From the NCBI GenBank assembly GCA_947442065.1, contig CANEUY010000006.1:1-35601 (forward strand): a stretch of DNA of 35,601 bases. Direction: 5' to 3'. Position 1 is the stretch's first letter, and each line of letters opens with the position of its first letter. This DNA comes from Verrucomicrobia subdivision 6 bacterium (GTDB taxonomy: Bacteria; Verrucomicrobiota; Verrucomicrobiia; Methylacidiphilales; Verrucolacustridaceae). Shown here one piece after another: positions 1 to 9,601 of this stretch. The notes under the pieces are model-generated. The model saw nothing but the letters and a program-made list of their open reading frames with translations, did not search any database and was not told the DNA's origin. Both the position numbers and the translations under genes were made by a program.

Positions 1-391
1 CATTATCGCCACCTTGGGTCGAGTTAATGAATTCAAAGCCTTTGTAGGGGTCTCCACTATCGGCATAGAAGGCAGCCAAATGGTGGGAGATCGGGCAGGA
101 ATCCCCGTAGTTCCAGTAGGAGATCCAGGCGAGGGTTTTTTGCGTGGCAAAATCGACGGCGTGGGTTCCTCCGCCCAACTTTTGTGGGGTGAGGTAGATG
201 TATTTTCCGAGGGATTCACGGATCCCCTGGTAGACGGCATCCTCCATCAGGATCCCGTCTTCGTTTTTGGCGGCGTAGGAAGTGCCAGGAAGGTAGCGGG
301 TCAGACCGGCACCCGTGAGCCCGGCTAGACCAGCGAATCCGTAATAAAAGAAGCGGCGACGGCTGATTTTTTCGAGGTGGGGGTTCGACAT
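1..391 (-). CDS. N-terminal part of a Tat-exported protein, NosZ / thiocyanate dehydrogenase-like (truncated by window edge)
   Basis: Manual reverse translation from ATG at 391: MSNPHLEKISRRRFFYYGFAGLAGLTGAGLTRYLPGTSYA...KTLAWISYWNYGDSCPISHHLAAFYADSGDPYKGFEFINSTQGGDN. It has a twin-arginine signal (SRRRFF), is open to base 1, and has residues reminiscent of the NosZ-like copper beta-propeller family. Family assignment is from memory. Confidence 0.5.
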   Translation of the reverse strand, partial: MSNPHLEKISRRRFFYYGFAGLAGLTGAGLTRYLPGTSYAAKNEDGILMEDAVYQGIRESLGKYIYLTPQKLGGGTHAVDFATQKTLAWISYWNYGDSCPISHHLAAFYADSGDPYKGFEFINSTQGGDN

Positions 392-450
392 GGAACCAAT
401 TTGTGTTTTAGGTGGATAAGATCAAGAGCTAAAGGAGTCCAGCGAGTGTC

Positions 451-1461
451 TTAGCGGCGAAAGAAAAGGTGGTCGGAGAGGTAGTAGAGTTTTCCGGCTT
501 GGAGGTGAAAAGATTCGGGAACCAAGCTGACTTGGACTTTCGTATTCGTGTCCTGCTTCTGCCCCAGGAATCTAAAAAGTTTACTCAAATGAAAAGGGGC
601 GTTGTAACGAATCACCGGAGCGTCCTCGGGGAGTTTGGCGATTTGCCGGGCGTCGGCGATGGCGTCCTCTAGGTAACCGGTCGCATCAATTAATTTGAGA
701 TCGAGAGCCTGTTTACCGGAAACAATCCGGCCGTCGGAAACTTCGCCGGGGAGTTTGTGGTCGGGGAAGTTGCGTTCGGCGATGACGATGGATGAAAAAC
801 GATCAAACGTCTCTTGAATCATCCCTTGGACCAGTTTCTTTTCCGATTCGGAGGCGGGGCGGGCGGGGTTGAGAAGATCCTTGAGGGCGCCGCTTTTGAA
901 GGTGAGGGTCGAAAGGCCGAGAATCTTGGAAAGGCCCTCGTAGTTCAGGGATTGCATGATCACCCCGATACTGCCTGTGATGCAGAGTTCATGGGCCACG
1001 ATGTGGGATCCGCCCATGGCGGTGTAGTACCCGCCCGAAGCCCCGACAGAATCCAAATAGACGATTACGGGTTTGTCTTCCCGGACGAGGGTGAGTTCGT
1101 GATAGAGGTTGTCGCTCGCGGTGACTTCGCCGCCCGGGCTGTCGACATGAAGAAGGATGGCGGCTACGGAGTCGTCATCGGCCGCCTGACGGATCTGGAG
1201 GATGAGGTCGTCGACCATGCTGGATCCGACATCTCCTGGAATTTCCTGGGCGATGACTCCGAAGAGATCGATCTTAGCGATGCGTTTTTTCTGGGAATCA
1301 TCCCCTTCGACAAACTCTTCTTCAAACGATGGGGCCGAGTTGATGTGGGAGGATCCGGAGAAAAACTGGTGGTCTTTGGACAGGAAGAGGAGATTGGCGA
1401 GGAGGCTGCTTCCGAGCAGAATCAGGCCCATGACGATCAGGAATTTAGGGGAGCGGGACAT
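451..1461 (-). CDS. sppA: Signal peptide peptidase SppA, S49 family
   Basis: ORF 451..1542; likely start is internal Met at 1461 (MSRSPKFLIVMGLILLGSSLLANLLF, TM anchor). Motifs HVDSPGGEV, SVGASGGYY, TGSIGVI and the KSGALKD catalytic Lys region. Confidence 0.9.
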   Translation of the reverse strand: MSRSPKFLIVMGLILLGSSLLANLLFLSKDHQFFSGSSHINSAPSFEEEFVEGDDSQKKRIAKIDLFGVIAQEIPGDVGSSMVDDLILQIRQAADDDSVAAILLHVDSPGGEVTASDNLYHELTLVREDKPVIVYLDSVGASGGYYTAMGGSHIVAHELCITGSIGVIMQSLNYEGLSKILGLSTLTFKSGALKDLLNPARPASESEKKLVQGMIQETFDRFSSIVIAERNFPDHKLPGEVSDGRIVSGKQALDLKLIDATGYLEDAIADARQIAKLPEDAPVIRYNAPFHLSKLFRFLGQKQDTNTKVQVSLVPESFHLQAGKLYYLSDHLFFRR

Positions 1462-2446
1462 GCGTATCGAAAGGATGCGACAGAAAGGGCCCAAGGGCAA
1501 GGGTGCTTGGGAAAAGGTTTTTCGAGCGGTGGGGGAGGCCAAGCCCAGGCTGGGAAAAGTGGCGGTGGGGGTTTCGGGGGGTGCGGACAGTGTGGTTCTG
1601 GCCGAAGCGCTTTGGAGATGGGGGGCCCGACCGATGGTCTGGCATTTTGATCACCGGTGGCGGGGTCGGAAGGGAGCCGCAGATGCACGGTGGGTGAAGG
1701 CTTGGGCCAAGAAACGGGGGCTGAAGGTTGTTTTGGGCCGAGCGAAGAAGGAGGGGAGGACAGGGGAAGGGGAGGCGAGGGATTTGCGCTGGGATTTTTT
1801 TTCTCGGGCGGCGAAAAGTTCCGGAGTGAAACAGCTTTGGCTGGCCCATCAGGCGGATGATCAGGCGGAGACGGTTTTGATGCAGTTGCTTCGTGGGGCA
1901 GGTCCAGACGGGTTGGCGGGAATGTCGATGCGGGCGAGTCGGGGCAGGATCGAAGTGGTGCGGCCTTTGTTGGGGGTGGGGAGGGAGGAAGTACGGAAGG
2001 CGGCGACGGAGGCTGGATTGAGTTGGAGAGAAGACAAAACAAACATGGATCAGAAAGGATGGAGGTCCCGGATCAGGAACAGTGTTTTGCCCTATCTGGC
2101 GAAAAAGTATGGGCGTGATGTGCGGGGGGCTTTGTGTCGGGCAGCAGAGATTCTCGCTGGGGAAAAAGAATATTGGGAAAAGGAGGTTGGTCGTTTGGTT
2201 GGCCATCCCGATGTCCGGGATTGGAGACAAAAGCCGGTGGCATGGCAGAGGCGGGCGATTCGGGGTTGGCTGGTGCGTTTGGGGCAACGCGGGGCAAATC
2301 TTTTCGAAATTGAGGGAGTGAGAAAATTATTGGAGGGGGGCAAGACGGCGTGTTGGCAGTTCAAGGGAGGGAGGGTCGAACGATCAGGGAATAAACTGTT
2401 CTGGCGCAGGGAAATGGGTCGCATTGCTAAAGCCGGAAATCGGTGA
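1460..2446 (+). CDS. tilS: tRNA(Ile)-lysidine synthase TilS
   Basis: PP-loop VSGGADSVVLAEAL, HFDHRWRG, LAHQADDQAETVLMQLLRGAGPDGLAGM. Start ATG at 1460 has upstream AGGGGAG. Lies next to ftsH and folP, a common arrangement. Confidence 0.9.
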   Translation: MRIERMRQKGPKGKGAWEKVFRAVGEAKPRLGKVAVGVSGGADSVVLAEALWRWGARPMVWHFDHRWRGRKGAADARWVKAWAKKRGLKVVLGRAKKEGRTGEGEARDLRWDFFSRAAKSSGVKQLWLAHQADDQAETVLMQLLRGAGPDGLAGMSMRASRGRIEVVRPLLGVGREEVRKAATEAGLSWREDKTNMDQKGWRSRIRNSVLPYLAKKYGRDVRGALCRAAEILAGEKEYWEKEVGRLVGHPDVRDWRQKPVAWQRRAIRGWLVRLGQRGANLFEIEGVRKLLEGGKTACWQFKGGRVERSGNKLFWRREMGRIAKAGNR

Positions 2447-2466
2447 TACTTTCTATCTTTTCGATT

Positions 2467-4548
2467 ATGCCCAATCCCCGCAACCATTCACGCAAGCCGC
2501 CGAAGCTTCCCCGGCCTCCTTTGCGTCGTCAGGACCCCTCGAAAGGCGATGGCCCGAACTGGCGGGGTGTGGTTCTTTTCCTTGTGTGCGCATCGGTTCT
2601 TCTTTTGGCGTTTTATGCGCACCAAAGTCAGAACGCGGCCTCGGTGAGGGAGCTCTCCTTTGCGGAGTTCGAGGGATATTTGAAGGATGGCAAGGTCAAG
2701 GATGTGACTTTGAATGTGGAGCCGGCGGCGGGGATCCGCTGGCTTTCGGGAAAATTTGAGCCCTCGGAGGCTTTGAAGAAGAGTGTTCGGACGGATGCAC
2801 AGGGAAACACGGGTTACCGCGTGACGGTCGACTTGGAATTCAAACGGGATTTGGACAAGGTTTTGGCGGCGAACGGATTTCCGCAGGTCAGCCAGAAGGT
2901 GATCGACAATTCAACCTGGCAGGCGCTGGCCGGTACGTTGCCTTTCGTTCTTTTTGTTTTGATCATGTACTTTTTCTTCCGTCAGCAGATCCGGATGGCT
3001 GGAAAATCGGCCTTCAGTTTCGGCAAGAGCAAGGCCCGCATCCTCTCCAAGGACAAAAACAAGGTGACCTTTGCCGATGTGGCCGGCGTGGAGGAGGCGA
3101 AGGATGAGGTGAGTGAGATTGTGGAGTTTTTGCGGGATCCCAAAAAGTTCCAGAAATTGGGCGGACGGATCCCGAAAGGGATTTTGATGGTGGGACCTCC
3201 CGGAACAGGAAAAACCCTCTTGGCCAAGGCGATTGCCGGGGAGGCGGATGTTCCCTTCTATGGAATCAGCGGATCGGATTTTGTGGAAATGTTCGTCGGA
3301 GTCGGAGCCTCCCGGGTGCGGGACATGTTTGAGCAGGGAAAAAAGACGGCGCCTTGCCTGATTTTCATCGACGAAATTGATGCGGTGGGACGGAGCCGTG
3401 GCCATGGGTTGGGCGGGGGACATGATGAACGGGAACAGACCCTGAACGCGCTGCTCGTCGAGATGGATGGGATCGATACCGCCGAAGGAGTCATCATCAT
3501 TGCGGCGACCAACCGAAAAGATGTTTTGGATCCGGCTCTTCTCCGGCCCGGGCGTTTTGATCGGGAGGTGCACATCAATCTTCCGGACGTGAAGGGTCGC
3601 GAGGAGATTCTAAAAGTTCACGCCAAGAAGGTCAAAGCTGTGGAGACGGTTTCTTGGGCGACCTTGGCCCGGAGCACTCCGGGATTTTCAGGAGCCGAAC
3701 TTGCGAACGTGATCAATGAGGCAGCTTTGATGGCAGCCCGCCGGGATGCGGAGGCGATCACCCAGGCGGACCTGGAGGAGGCAAGGGACAAAGTGCGGTT
3801 TGGGCGGGAACGGCGGAGTTTGGCGATGAGTGATGAACAGAAAAAGCTCACAGCCTACCACGAGGCGGGACATGCAATGTTGAACATTGCGTTGGAGCAC
3901 ACCGATCCGTTGCACAAGGTTTCGATCATTCCACGGGGGCCGGCCTTGGGGGTGACCATGATGTTGCCGACGGAGGATCGCTACGGGTACGGGAAGAAGA
4001 AGGTGCTGGATGATCTTTGTGTGGCGATGGGGGGACGGGTGGCGGAAGAGATGTTTCTCGGAGATATTTCGAGCGGGGCGAGCGGGGACATCAAGATGGC
4101 CACCTGGTACGCGAAGAAGATGGTTTGTGAATGGGGAATGAGCGGAAAGATGGGGATGATCGAATACGGGGATCACGAGGATTATGTGTTTCTCGGCCGC
4201 GATATTGGTCGGTCCCGTGGTTACAGCGAAAACACCGCCCGGCAAATCGATGAGGAAGTGCACCTAATCGTCAACGGGGCATATGAGCGGGCCAAGAAGA
4301 TTCTCGAGGAGAACCGGGCAAAGGTGGAGTTGATTGCCGCAGCCCTGCTGGAATACGAGACGCTGGACGGGGCCCAGGTGGAAGAAATCGTGAAGCATGG
4401 ACGGATGATGAATCCTCCGCCGAAGGGGCTTTCGACTCCCAGTTCCCCTCTTCCCAGCGAGCCCCTGCCGGCGAACCGGCCGGTGGAGAAGATGAAGGAT
4501 AAGGGCGGAATCCTGCCCGGTCTCGAAGGTGCGCCCGCCGGGGCTTAA
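2467..4548 (+). CDS. ftsH: ATP-dependent zinc metalloprotease FtsH
   Basis: Walker A GPPGTGKT, Walker [36 protein letters not shown] zinc site, two N-terminal TM segments. ORF 2443..4548; ATG at 2467 preferred. Confidence 0.96.
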   Translation: MPNPRNHSRKPPKLPRPPLRRQDPSKGDGPNWRGVVLFLVCASVLLLAFYAHQSQNAASVRELSFAEFEGYLKDGKVKDVTLNVEPAAGIRWLSGKFEPSEALKKSVRTDAQGNTGYRVTVDLEFKRDLDKVLAANGFPQVSQKVIDNSTWQALAGTLPFVLFVLIMYFFFRQQIRMAGKSAFSFGKSKARILSKDKNKVTFADVAGVEEAKDEVSEIVEFLRDPKKFQKLGGRIPKGILMVGPPGTGKTLLAKAIAGEADVPFYGISGSDFVEMFVGVGASRVRDMFEQGKKTAPCLIFIDEIDAVGRSRGHGLGGGHDEREQTLNALLVEMDGIDTAEGVIIIAATNRKDVLDPALLRPGRFDREVHINLPDVKGREEILKVHAKKVKAVETVSWATLARSTPGFSGAELANVINEAALMAARRDAEAITQADLEEARDKVRFGRERRSLAMSDEQKKLTAYHEAGHAMLNIALEHTDPLHKVSIIPRGPALGVTMMLPTEDRYGYGKKKVLDDLCVAMGGRVAEEMFLGDISSGASGDIKMATWYAKKMVCEWGMSGKMGMIEYGDHEDYVFLGRDIGRSRGYSENTARQIDEEVHLIVNGAYERAKKILEENRAKVELIAAALLEYETLDGAQVEEIVKHGRMMNPPPKGLSTPSSPLPSEPLPANRPVEKMKDKGGILPGLEGAPAGA

Positions 4549-4566
4549 CGCATTTTCTCCGGAACG

Positions 4567-5406
4567 ATGACCTCCCCCGCCACGCAGACGTGGCTTTGCG
4601 GGAAAAAAAGTATCCGTATTTCCGTTTCTCGTCCCCTGATTTTGGGGATTCTGAATGTCACTCCGGATTCATTTTCGGATGGTGGAAAATTTGCTCAACC
4701 GGCAGATGCTGTCCGGCAAGGAATCCTGCTTTTTCAGGCAGCGGACGGAGTGGATGTGGGTGGGGAATCGACCCGGCCAGGTGCGGAGGGCATTTCGGCC
4801 AAAGAAGAGCGGGCGAGGGTGATTCCCGTCTTGAAGGAGTTAAGAAAAGAGATGCCCACGGCATTTTTGTCGGTGGATACCTACAAGGCCGAGGTGGCGA
4901 AGGCTGCGATCGGGGAGGCCGGAGTGGAGGTTGTGAATGATGTGGGGGGAGGGGCATGGGATCCCGGGATGTGGGAGGCGATTGCTTCCACGGGCGTGGG
5001 CTATGTCTGCATGCATGCAGGTGGAAAACCCAAGGAGATGCAGCAGAATCCAAGTTATCAAAATGTGGTGGCGGAAGTGGGGGATATTCTGCGCGAGAAA
5101 ATGGGGAAAATGGACGAGGTGGGGATTCACCAAGAGCATGTGGTGTTGGACGTGGGCATTGGATTCGGCAAGTCAACGGAGCATAACCGCGCGCTTTTGG
5201 AGGCGGATTGGACCGGATTGGGCCGTCCCCTTCTTTGGGGGCTTTCGCGAAAGTCATTTCTGGCAACGACCCAGCTAGAGAAAAAGCTCAAGGATCGGGA
5301 TGAGGCGTTGGACTGGTGGCACCGGGAATTGTTGAGAAAAGGCGGGGGGATGGTTTGGAGGGTGCACGATCCCGAACGAGTCCGAAAGGGGGCAGGATTG
5401 TGCTAA
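4567..5406 (+). CDS. folP: Dihydropteroate synthase (canonical)
   Basis: GILNVTPDSFSDGGKF, VDVGGESTRPGAEG, LSVDTYKAEVA, VVNDVGGG, DVGIGFGK, GLSRKSF, RVHD. Confidence 0.93.
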   Translation: MTSPATQTWLCGKKSIRISVSRPLILGILNVTPDSFSDGGKFAQPADAVRQGILLFQAADGVDVGGESTRPGAEGISAKEERARVIPVLKELRKEMPTAFLSVDTYKAEVAKAAIGEAGVEVVNDVGGGAWDPGMWEAIASTGVGYVCMHAGGKPKEMQQNPSYQNVVAEVGDILREKMGKMDEVGIHQEHVVLDVGIGFGKSTEHNRALLEADWTGLGRPLLWGLSRKSFLATTQLEKKLKDRDEALDWWHRELLRKGGGMVWRVHDPERVRKGAGLC

Positions 5407-5456
5407 ATTCAGGGTTTTTCGATTTGCCCGGGAGAGAAAACAGATAAGGTTCAAGG

Positions 5457-5996
5457 ATGAGCGAAGAGATCTTGTTGCGTAGAGAAGTGGAAGCAACGGC
5501 AATTCCGGCAGGAACCAAAAAGGTTCTGCCTTCGGGAACAGCCGTTGTGGTCACCCAGGATTTAGGGGGCACTTTCACCGTTCATGCGACGCATGACGGC
5601 GGATTATTCCGGGTGGAGGGGAAGGATGCCGATGCCTTGGGAAGAAAAGTCGTCGAAACACCGGCTCCGGCGGTGGGCAAGGAAGCGGGAGAGGATGAAG
5701 TATGGGCCGTGTTAAAGACGTGTTATGACCCGGAAATTCCGGTGAACATTGTGGATCTTGGCCTGATTTACAGCATGGAAATCAAGAAAACCGACGGAGG
5801 GGGGAAGCGGGCAGAAGTGAAGATGACGCTGACGGCCCAAGGATGCGGGATGGGACCTTCGATTGCGGCGGATGCCCGGCAGAAAATTCTTTCGTTACCC
5901 GGGGTCCAGGAGGCCCAGGTGGATGTCGTCTGGGATCCGCCCTGGGGACCCCAGATGATCACACCGGACGGGCGCAAGAAGCTGGGGATGGATTAA
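5457..5996 (+). CDS. sufT: SufT-type Fe-S assembly protein (DUF59/MIP18 domain)
   Basis: N-terminal REVEATAIPAGTKKVLPSGTAVVVTQDLGGTFTV followed by DUF59 core VWAVLKTCYDPEIPVNIVDLGLIY...TLTAQGCGMGP...VDVVWDPPW. Confidence 0.85.
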   Translation: MSEEILLRREVEATAIPAGTKKVLPSGTAVVVTQDLGGTFTVHATHDGGLFRVEGKDADALGRKVVETPAPAVGKEAGEDEVWAVLKTCYDPEIPVNIVDLGLIYSMEIKKTDGGGKRAEVKMTLTAQGCGMGPSIAADARQKILSLPGVQEAQVDVVWDPPWGPQMITPDGRKKLGMD

Positions 5997-6000
5997 TCAT

Positions 6001-6720
6001 ATGTTTGTCATTCCCTCGATTGATCTCATGGCGGGCGAAGTCGTTCGGTTGGCCCAGGGCAAAGCCACGGAGAAGAAGGTGTACAGCAAGGATCCGATGG
6101 CGATGGCGCGCCGGTGGGAAAAAGTGGATGGAAAGGTACTGCATTTGGTGGATCTGGAAGGGGCGTTTGAGGGCCAGATGCGAAATTTGGAGATGATCGG
6201 GCAGATTGCCCGTTCCGTGAAGATGCCGTGTCAGGTGGGCGGAGGAATCCGGGATCTGGCGGTGGCGGAAAAGATTCTGAAGGCGGGAGCACAACGGGTG
6301 ATTTTCGGCAGTGTGGCCTGCGATTCCCCGGAAACGATTGATGAGGCGGTGAAAAAATTCGGGCCCGAGAAGGTGGTGGTGGGAATCGATGCGCGGGACG
6401 GTGTGGTGGAGACAAGAGGTTGGACAAAGCCAAGTGGTTGGAAGGCGGTGGATCTGGCAGCAAGGATGGCGCAAGGGGGGGTGATCCGGATCATTTACAC
6501 CGATGTGGTGAGAGATGGGATGATGACCGGTCCTAATATTCCCGCTGTTCAGGAAATGATCCGGGCGTTTCCCGGAAACGTAATTTCCTCGGGGGGAATC
6601 AGTGGTCTCAAGGATCTTCAGGCTTTGGACAAGGCGGGGGGGGTCGAGGGGGTGATTGTGGGTCGCGCGCTTTATGAAGGTGCGATGGAGGATGAAGTGT
6701 GTCGGTTGAGTACGTTTTAA
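6001..6720 (+). CDS. hisA: Phosphoribosylformimino-5-aminoimidazole carboxamide ribotide isomerase
   Basis: FVIPSIDLMAGEVVRLAQG, HLVDLEGAFEGQ, QVGGGIRDL, SSGGISGLKDL, GVIVGRALYEG. Confidence 0.92.
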   Translation: MFVIPSIDLMAGEVVRLAQGKATEKKVYSKDPMAMARRWEKVDGKVLHLVDLEGAFEGQMRNLEMIGQIARSVKMPCQVGGGIRDLAVAEKILKAGAQRVIFGSVACDSPETIDEAVKKFGPEKVVVGIDARDGVVETRGWTKPSGWKAVDLAARMAQGGVIRIIYTDVVRDGMMTGPNIPAVQEMIRAFPGNVISSGGISGLKDLQALDKAGGVEGVIVGRALYEGAMEDEVCRLSTF

Positions 6721-8675
6721 GGGAAACAGCGAGGTCGGGGGACGGGCCGACGATTGATTACGCCAAGGAGCTGAATTCGGAGCAACTGGAGGCGGTAACC
6801 GCACCTCCGGGGCCTATGCTGGTCATTGCGGGCGCAGGCAGCGGGAAGACCCGTACCCTGACGTACCGGGTGGCGTGGTTGGTCGAGCATGGAGTGGCTC
6901 CCGAGAACATTCTTCTTCTGACCTTCACAAACAAGGCCTCCAAAGAAATGTTAAGCCGGGTGGCTTCTCTTCTACCCCATGATCTTTCGCGGCTTTGGGG
7001 AGGAACTTTTCATCATATCGGAAACCGGATTCTGCGGAGACATGCGGAACTGGTGGGATATGCAAAGGACTACACGATTCTGGACCGGGAAGACGCCGAA
7101 GATCTGATTTCGGCTAGTTTGGGAGAAGCGGGGGTGGATCCAAAAAACAAGGCCTTTCCCAAGCCCCAGGTTTTGGCGGAGATTTTCAGTCTGGCTGCGA
7201 ACCACCGGACGACCTGCGGATCGATTCTGAAGAATCAGTTCGGTTATTTCACCGAGTTTGAAAGTTGGATCACGAAAGTCGGGGAGATTTACCAACGCCG
7301 CAAAAAAGAAAGCGAAGCAATGGATTATGATGATCTTCTGACATTGCCGTTGCGGTTGTTGGAGCAGGAGGGGGAGTTACGGGAGCGTTATCGCGCGAGA
7401 TTTCAGCATGTTCTGGTGGACGAATACCAGGATACCAACCGGTTGCAGTCGGACTTTGTGGATGCCATCGGGGGTGGTCACCATCAGATCATGGCGGTGG
7501 GGGATGATGCCCAGAGCATCTATTCATGGCGGGGCGCCAAGGTGGAGCACATTCTCACTTTTCCGCAAAGGCATCCTGGAACCAAGATGGTGCGTCTCGA
7601 GACAAACTATCGGAGCATTCCGCAGATTCTCGATCTGGCCAACCACTCGATTTCTCACAACCCGAAACAGTTTCCAAAAAATCTGAAAGCGGTGCGGGAG
7701 GCGGGGGTCAAACCGGCGGTGGTGGCTTTGGAGGATGGCGGTCAGCAGGCAAACTTTGTGGCCCAGAGGATTCTGGAGTTGCATGAAGAGGGGGCCAATC
7801 TTTCCGATATCGCCATTCTTTATCGGGCGCACTTTCATGCCATGGAGATGCAGTTGGAACTGACGAGGAGGAACATTCCTTACACCATCACTTCAGGGCT
7901 GAGGTTTTTCGAGCAGGCTCATATCAAGGATGTCGCGGCCCATTTGCGGTTGGCCATCAACCCGAAGGATGAGGTGGCTTTTCATCGCATGGCCAAACTG
8001 TTGCCCGGGGTGGGGCCAAAATCTGCGACCAAAATGTGGAATGAGGTACAGGCGGGGAAGGGGTTGGGCCAGTTGAAAGTCCCTGAGAAGGGGGCCCAGG
8101 GATGGAGCCAGATGGTGCAAACCCTGGGTCAGTTGAACGGGAAAGAGCCGGCAGAACAGGTCAAAATCGTCATTGATGGGAGTTATGGGGACTATGTGAA
8201 GACACGGTATGCCAATGCGACAAACCGATTGGATGATCTGAGGCAGTTGGAGGATTACGCCAACGGTTTTACCGACACGGCAGAGTTCCTGGCCCAGTTG
8301 GCTCTTTTGGGAAACACGGAAACGGAAGTGGCGGGGCGATCCAGGGAAGAAGGGGGCGAGGCGGTGAAGTTGAGTACGATTCATCAGGCTAAAGGATTAG
8401 AATATGGAACGGTATTTGTGATCATGCTTTGCGAGGGAATGTTTCCCTCCGGGCGATCCATGGAAACGCAGGAGGGGGAGGAAGAGGAGAGGAGATTATT
8501 TTACGTCGCGGCAACCAGAGCGAAGGATGAGCTTTACCTGACTCATCCGAGGGTGCGGATGGGAAAAGGGGGGGATGCCTGGCAGACTCCTTCACGGTTT
8601 CTAAATGAGCTTTCGAAGGAACTGGTCAATGTGTGGCGGGTCAAAGGGGCGGCAGGGACGGGGGATTGGAGTTAG
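6699..8675 (+). CDS. pcrA: UvrD/PcrA family superfamily 1 DNA helicase
   Basis: LNSEQLEAVTAPPGPMLVIAGAGSGKTRTLTYR, LTFTNKA, VDEYQDTN, VGDDAQSIYSWRGA, LETNYRS, TIHQAKGLEY, RRLFYVAATRAKDEL. Confidence 0.93.
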   Translation: MSVEYVLRETARSGDGPTIDYAKELNSEQLEAVTAPPGPMLVIAGAGSGKTRTLTYRVAWLVEHGVAPENILLLTFTNKASKEMLSRVASLLPHDLSRLWGGTFHHIGNRILRRHAELVGYAKDYTILDREDAEDLISASLGEAGVDPKNKAFPKPQVLAEIFSLAANHRTTCGSILKNQFGYFTEFESWITKVGEIYQRRKKESEAMDYDDLLTLPLRLLEQEGELRERYRARFQHVLVDEYQDTNRLQSDFVDAIGGGHHQIMAVGDDAQSIYSWRGAKVEHILTFPQRHPGTKMVRLETNYRSIPQILDLANHSISHNPKQFPKNLKAVREAGVKPAVVALEDGGQQANFVAQRILELHEEGANLSDIAILYRAHFHAMEMQLELTRRNIPYTITSGLRFFEQAHIKDVAAHLRLAINPKDEVAFHRMAKLLPGVGPKSATKMWNEVQAGKGLGQLKVPEKGAQGWSQMVQTLGQLNGKEPAEQVKIVIDGSYGDYVKTRYANATNRLDDLRQLEDYANGFTDTAEFLAQLALLGNTETEVAGRSREEGGEAVKLSTIHQAKGLEYGTVFVIMLCEGMFPSGRSMETQEGEEEERRLFYVAATRAKDELYLTHPRVRMGKGGDAWQTPSRFLNELSKELVNVWRVKGAAGTGDWS

Positions 8676-9601
8676 ATTCGGGGGTGATTTTTCTCCTTGG
8701 ACCCACTGCGGCGGGGAAGTCGCGTTTGGCAATGACCCTAGCCGAAAAGACGGGGGCGGAGATCTGCTCGGTGGATGCGTTTCAGATCTACCGGGGATTG
8801 GACATCGGAACAGGAAAGGCCACAAAAGAGGACCAGGTTAGGGTTCCGCATCATCTGATTGATCTGGTTGAGCCGGAGGGGCAATTCACCGTGGCGAACT
8901 ATGTGAGGGAAGCAGAAAAAGTTTTGCAGAATCTCCAGAAAAGAAAGGCCTCCTCGATCTGGGTGGGTGGGACCGGCCTTTATCATCGGGCTTTAACGAA
9001 GGGACTTTCGCGTGCGCCAGGAACGGAAGAGGCGGTGGCGGGAAAACTGGAAAAAAGAACGACTGAAGAACTGGCCAAAGAGGTGAGGGAGGTGGATCCG
9101 GTTTGGGCGGCAACGGCCGATTTAAAAAATCGGAGAAGACTGATCCGGGCCTTGGCTGTGTGGCGTCAGACGGGGAAAACGATGTCCACATGGCATGCTC
9201 ACGAGACCGTGAAGGGACCCATGGCTGATGTGGAGGCGTGGTGTCTGTTTCCCAATTTGGATGTTCTGATTCATGTCATCCGCGATCGGGTGAAGGGGAT
9301 GTTCGATTCCGGATGGGTCGAGGAGGTCAGGGAGTTGATGAGTAGGCCGGCTTGGGCGGGATGTCCGGGTTCCAGAGCGATCGGGTACGCGGAGGTGGCG
9401 GAACTCGTGCAAGGGCGATCGGATCGGGAGGAAACGTGTGACAAAATTGTGTCGGCGACCCGGGCCTATGCGAAGCGTCAATTGACCTGGTTCCGGGGGA
9501 TTCCTAAGGTGCGAGCTATCGAGATTGATCCCCGAGAGCCCCTGCCCAAAGCCGGGGTGGAGATGCTGCTGCGATCGCTGCGCGCTGGGGGGATTTCCTG
9601 A
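8633..9601 (+). CDS. miaA: tRNA dimethylallyltransferase MiaA
   Basis: [53 protein letters not shown]. Start uncertain; TTG at 8666 is in frame and would shorten the overlap with the helicase gene. Confidence 0.92.
   Translation: MAGQRGGRDGGLELDSGVIFLLGPTAAGKSRLAMTLAEKTGAEICSVDAFQIYRGLDIGTGKATKEDQVRVPHHLIDLVEPEGQFTVANYVREAEKVLQNLQKRKASSIWVGGTGLYHRALTKGLSRAPGTEEAVAGKLEKRTTEELAKEVREVDPVWAATADLKNRRRLIRALAVWRQTGKTMSTWHAHETVKGPMADVEAWCLFPNLDVLIHVIRDRVKGMFDSGWVEEVRELMSRPAWAGCPGSRAIGYAEVAELVQGRSDREETCDKIVSATRAYAKRQLTWFRGIPKVRAIEIDPREPLPKAGVEMLLRSLRAGGIS

Noticed and set aside
814-1650. 278-aa plus-strand ORF antisense to sppA
   Set aside because: No family motifs; sppA on the other strand has full catalytic motifs.
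1437-2287. Long minus-strand ORFs (201 and 280 aa) antisense to tilS
   Set aside because: Pro/Ser/His-rich translations are typical of GC-rich antisense frames; tilS is clearly the coding strand.
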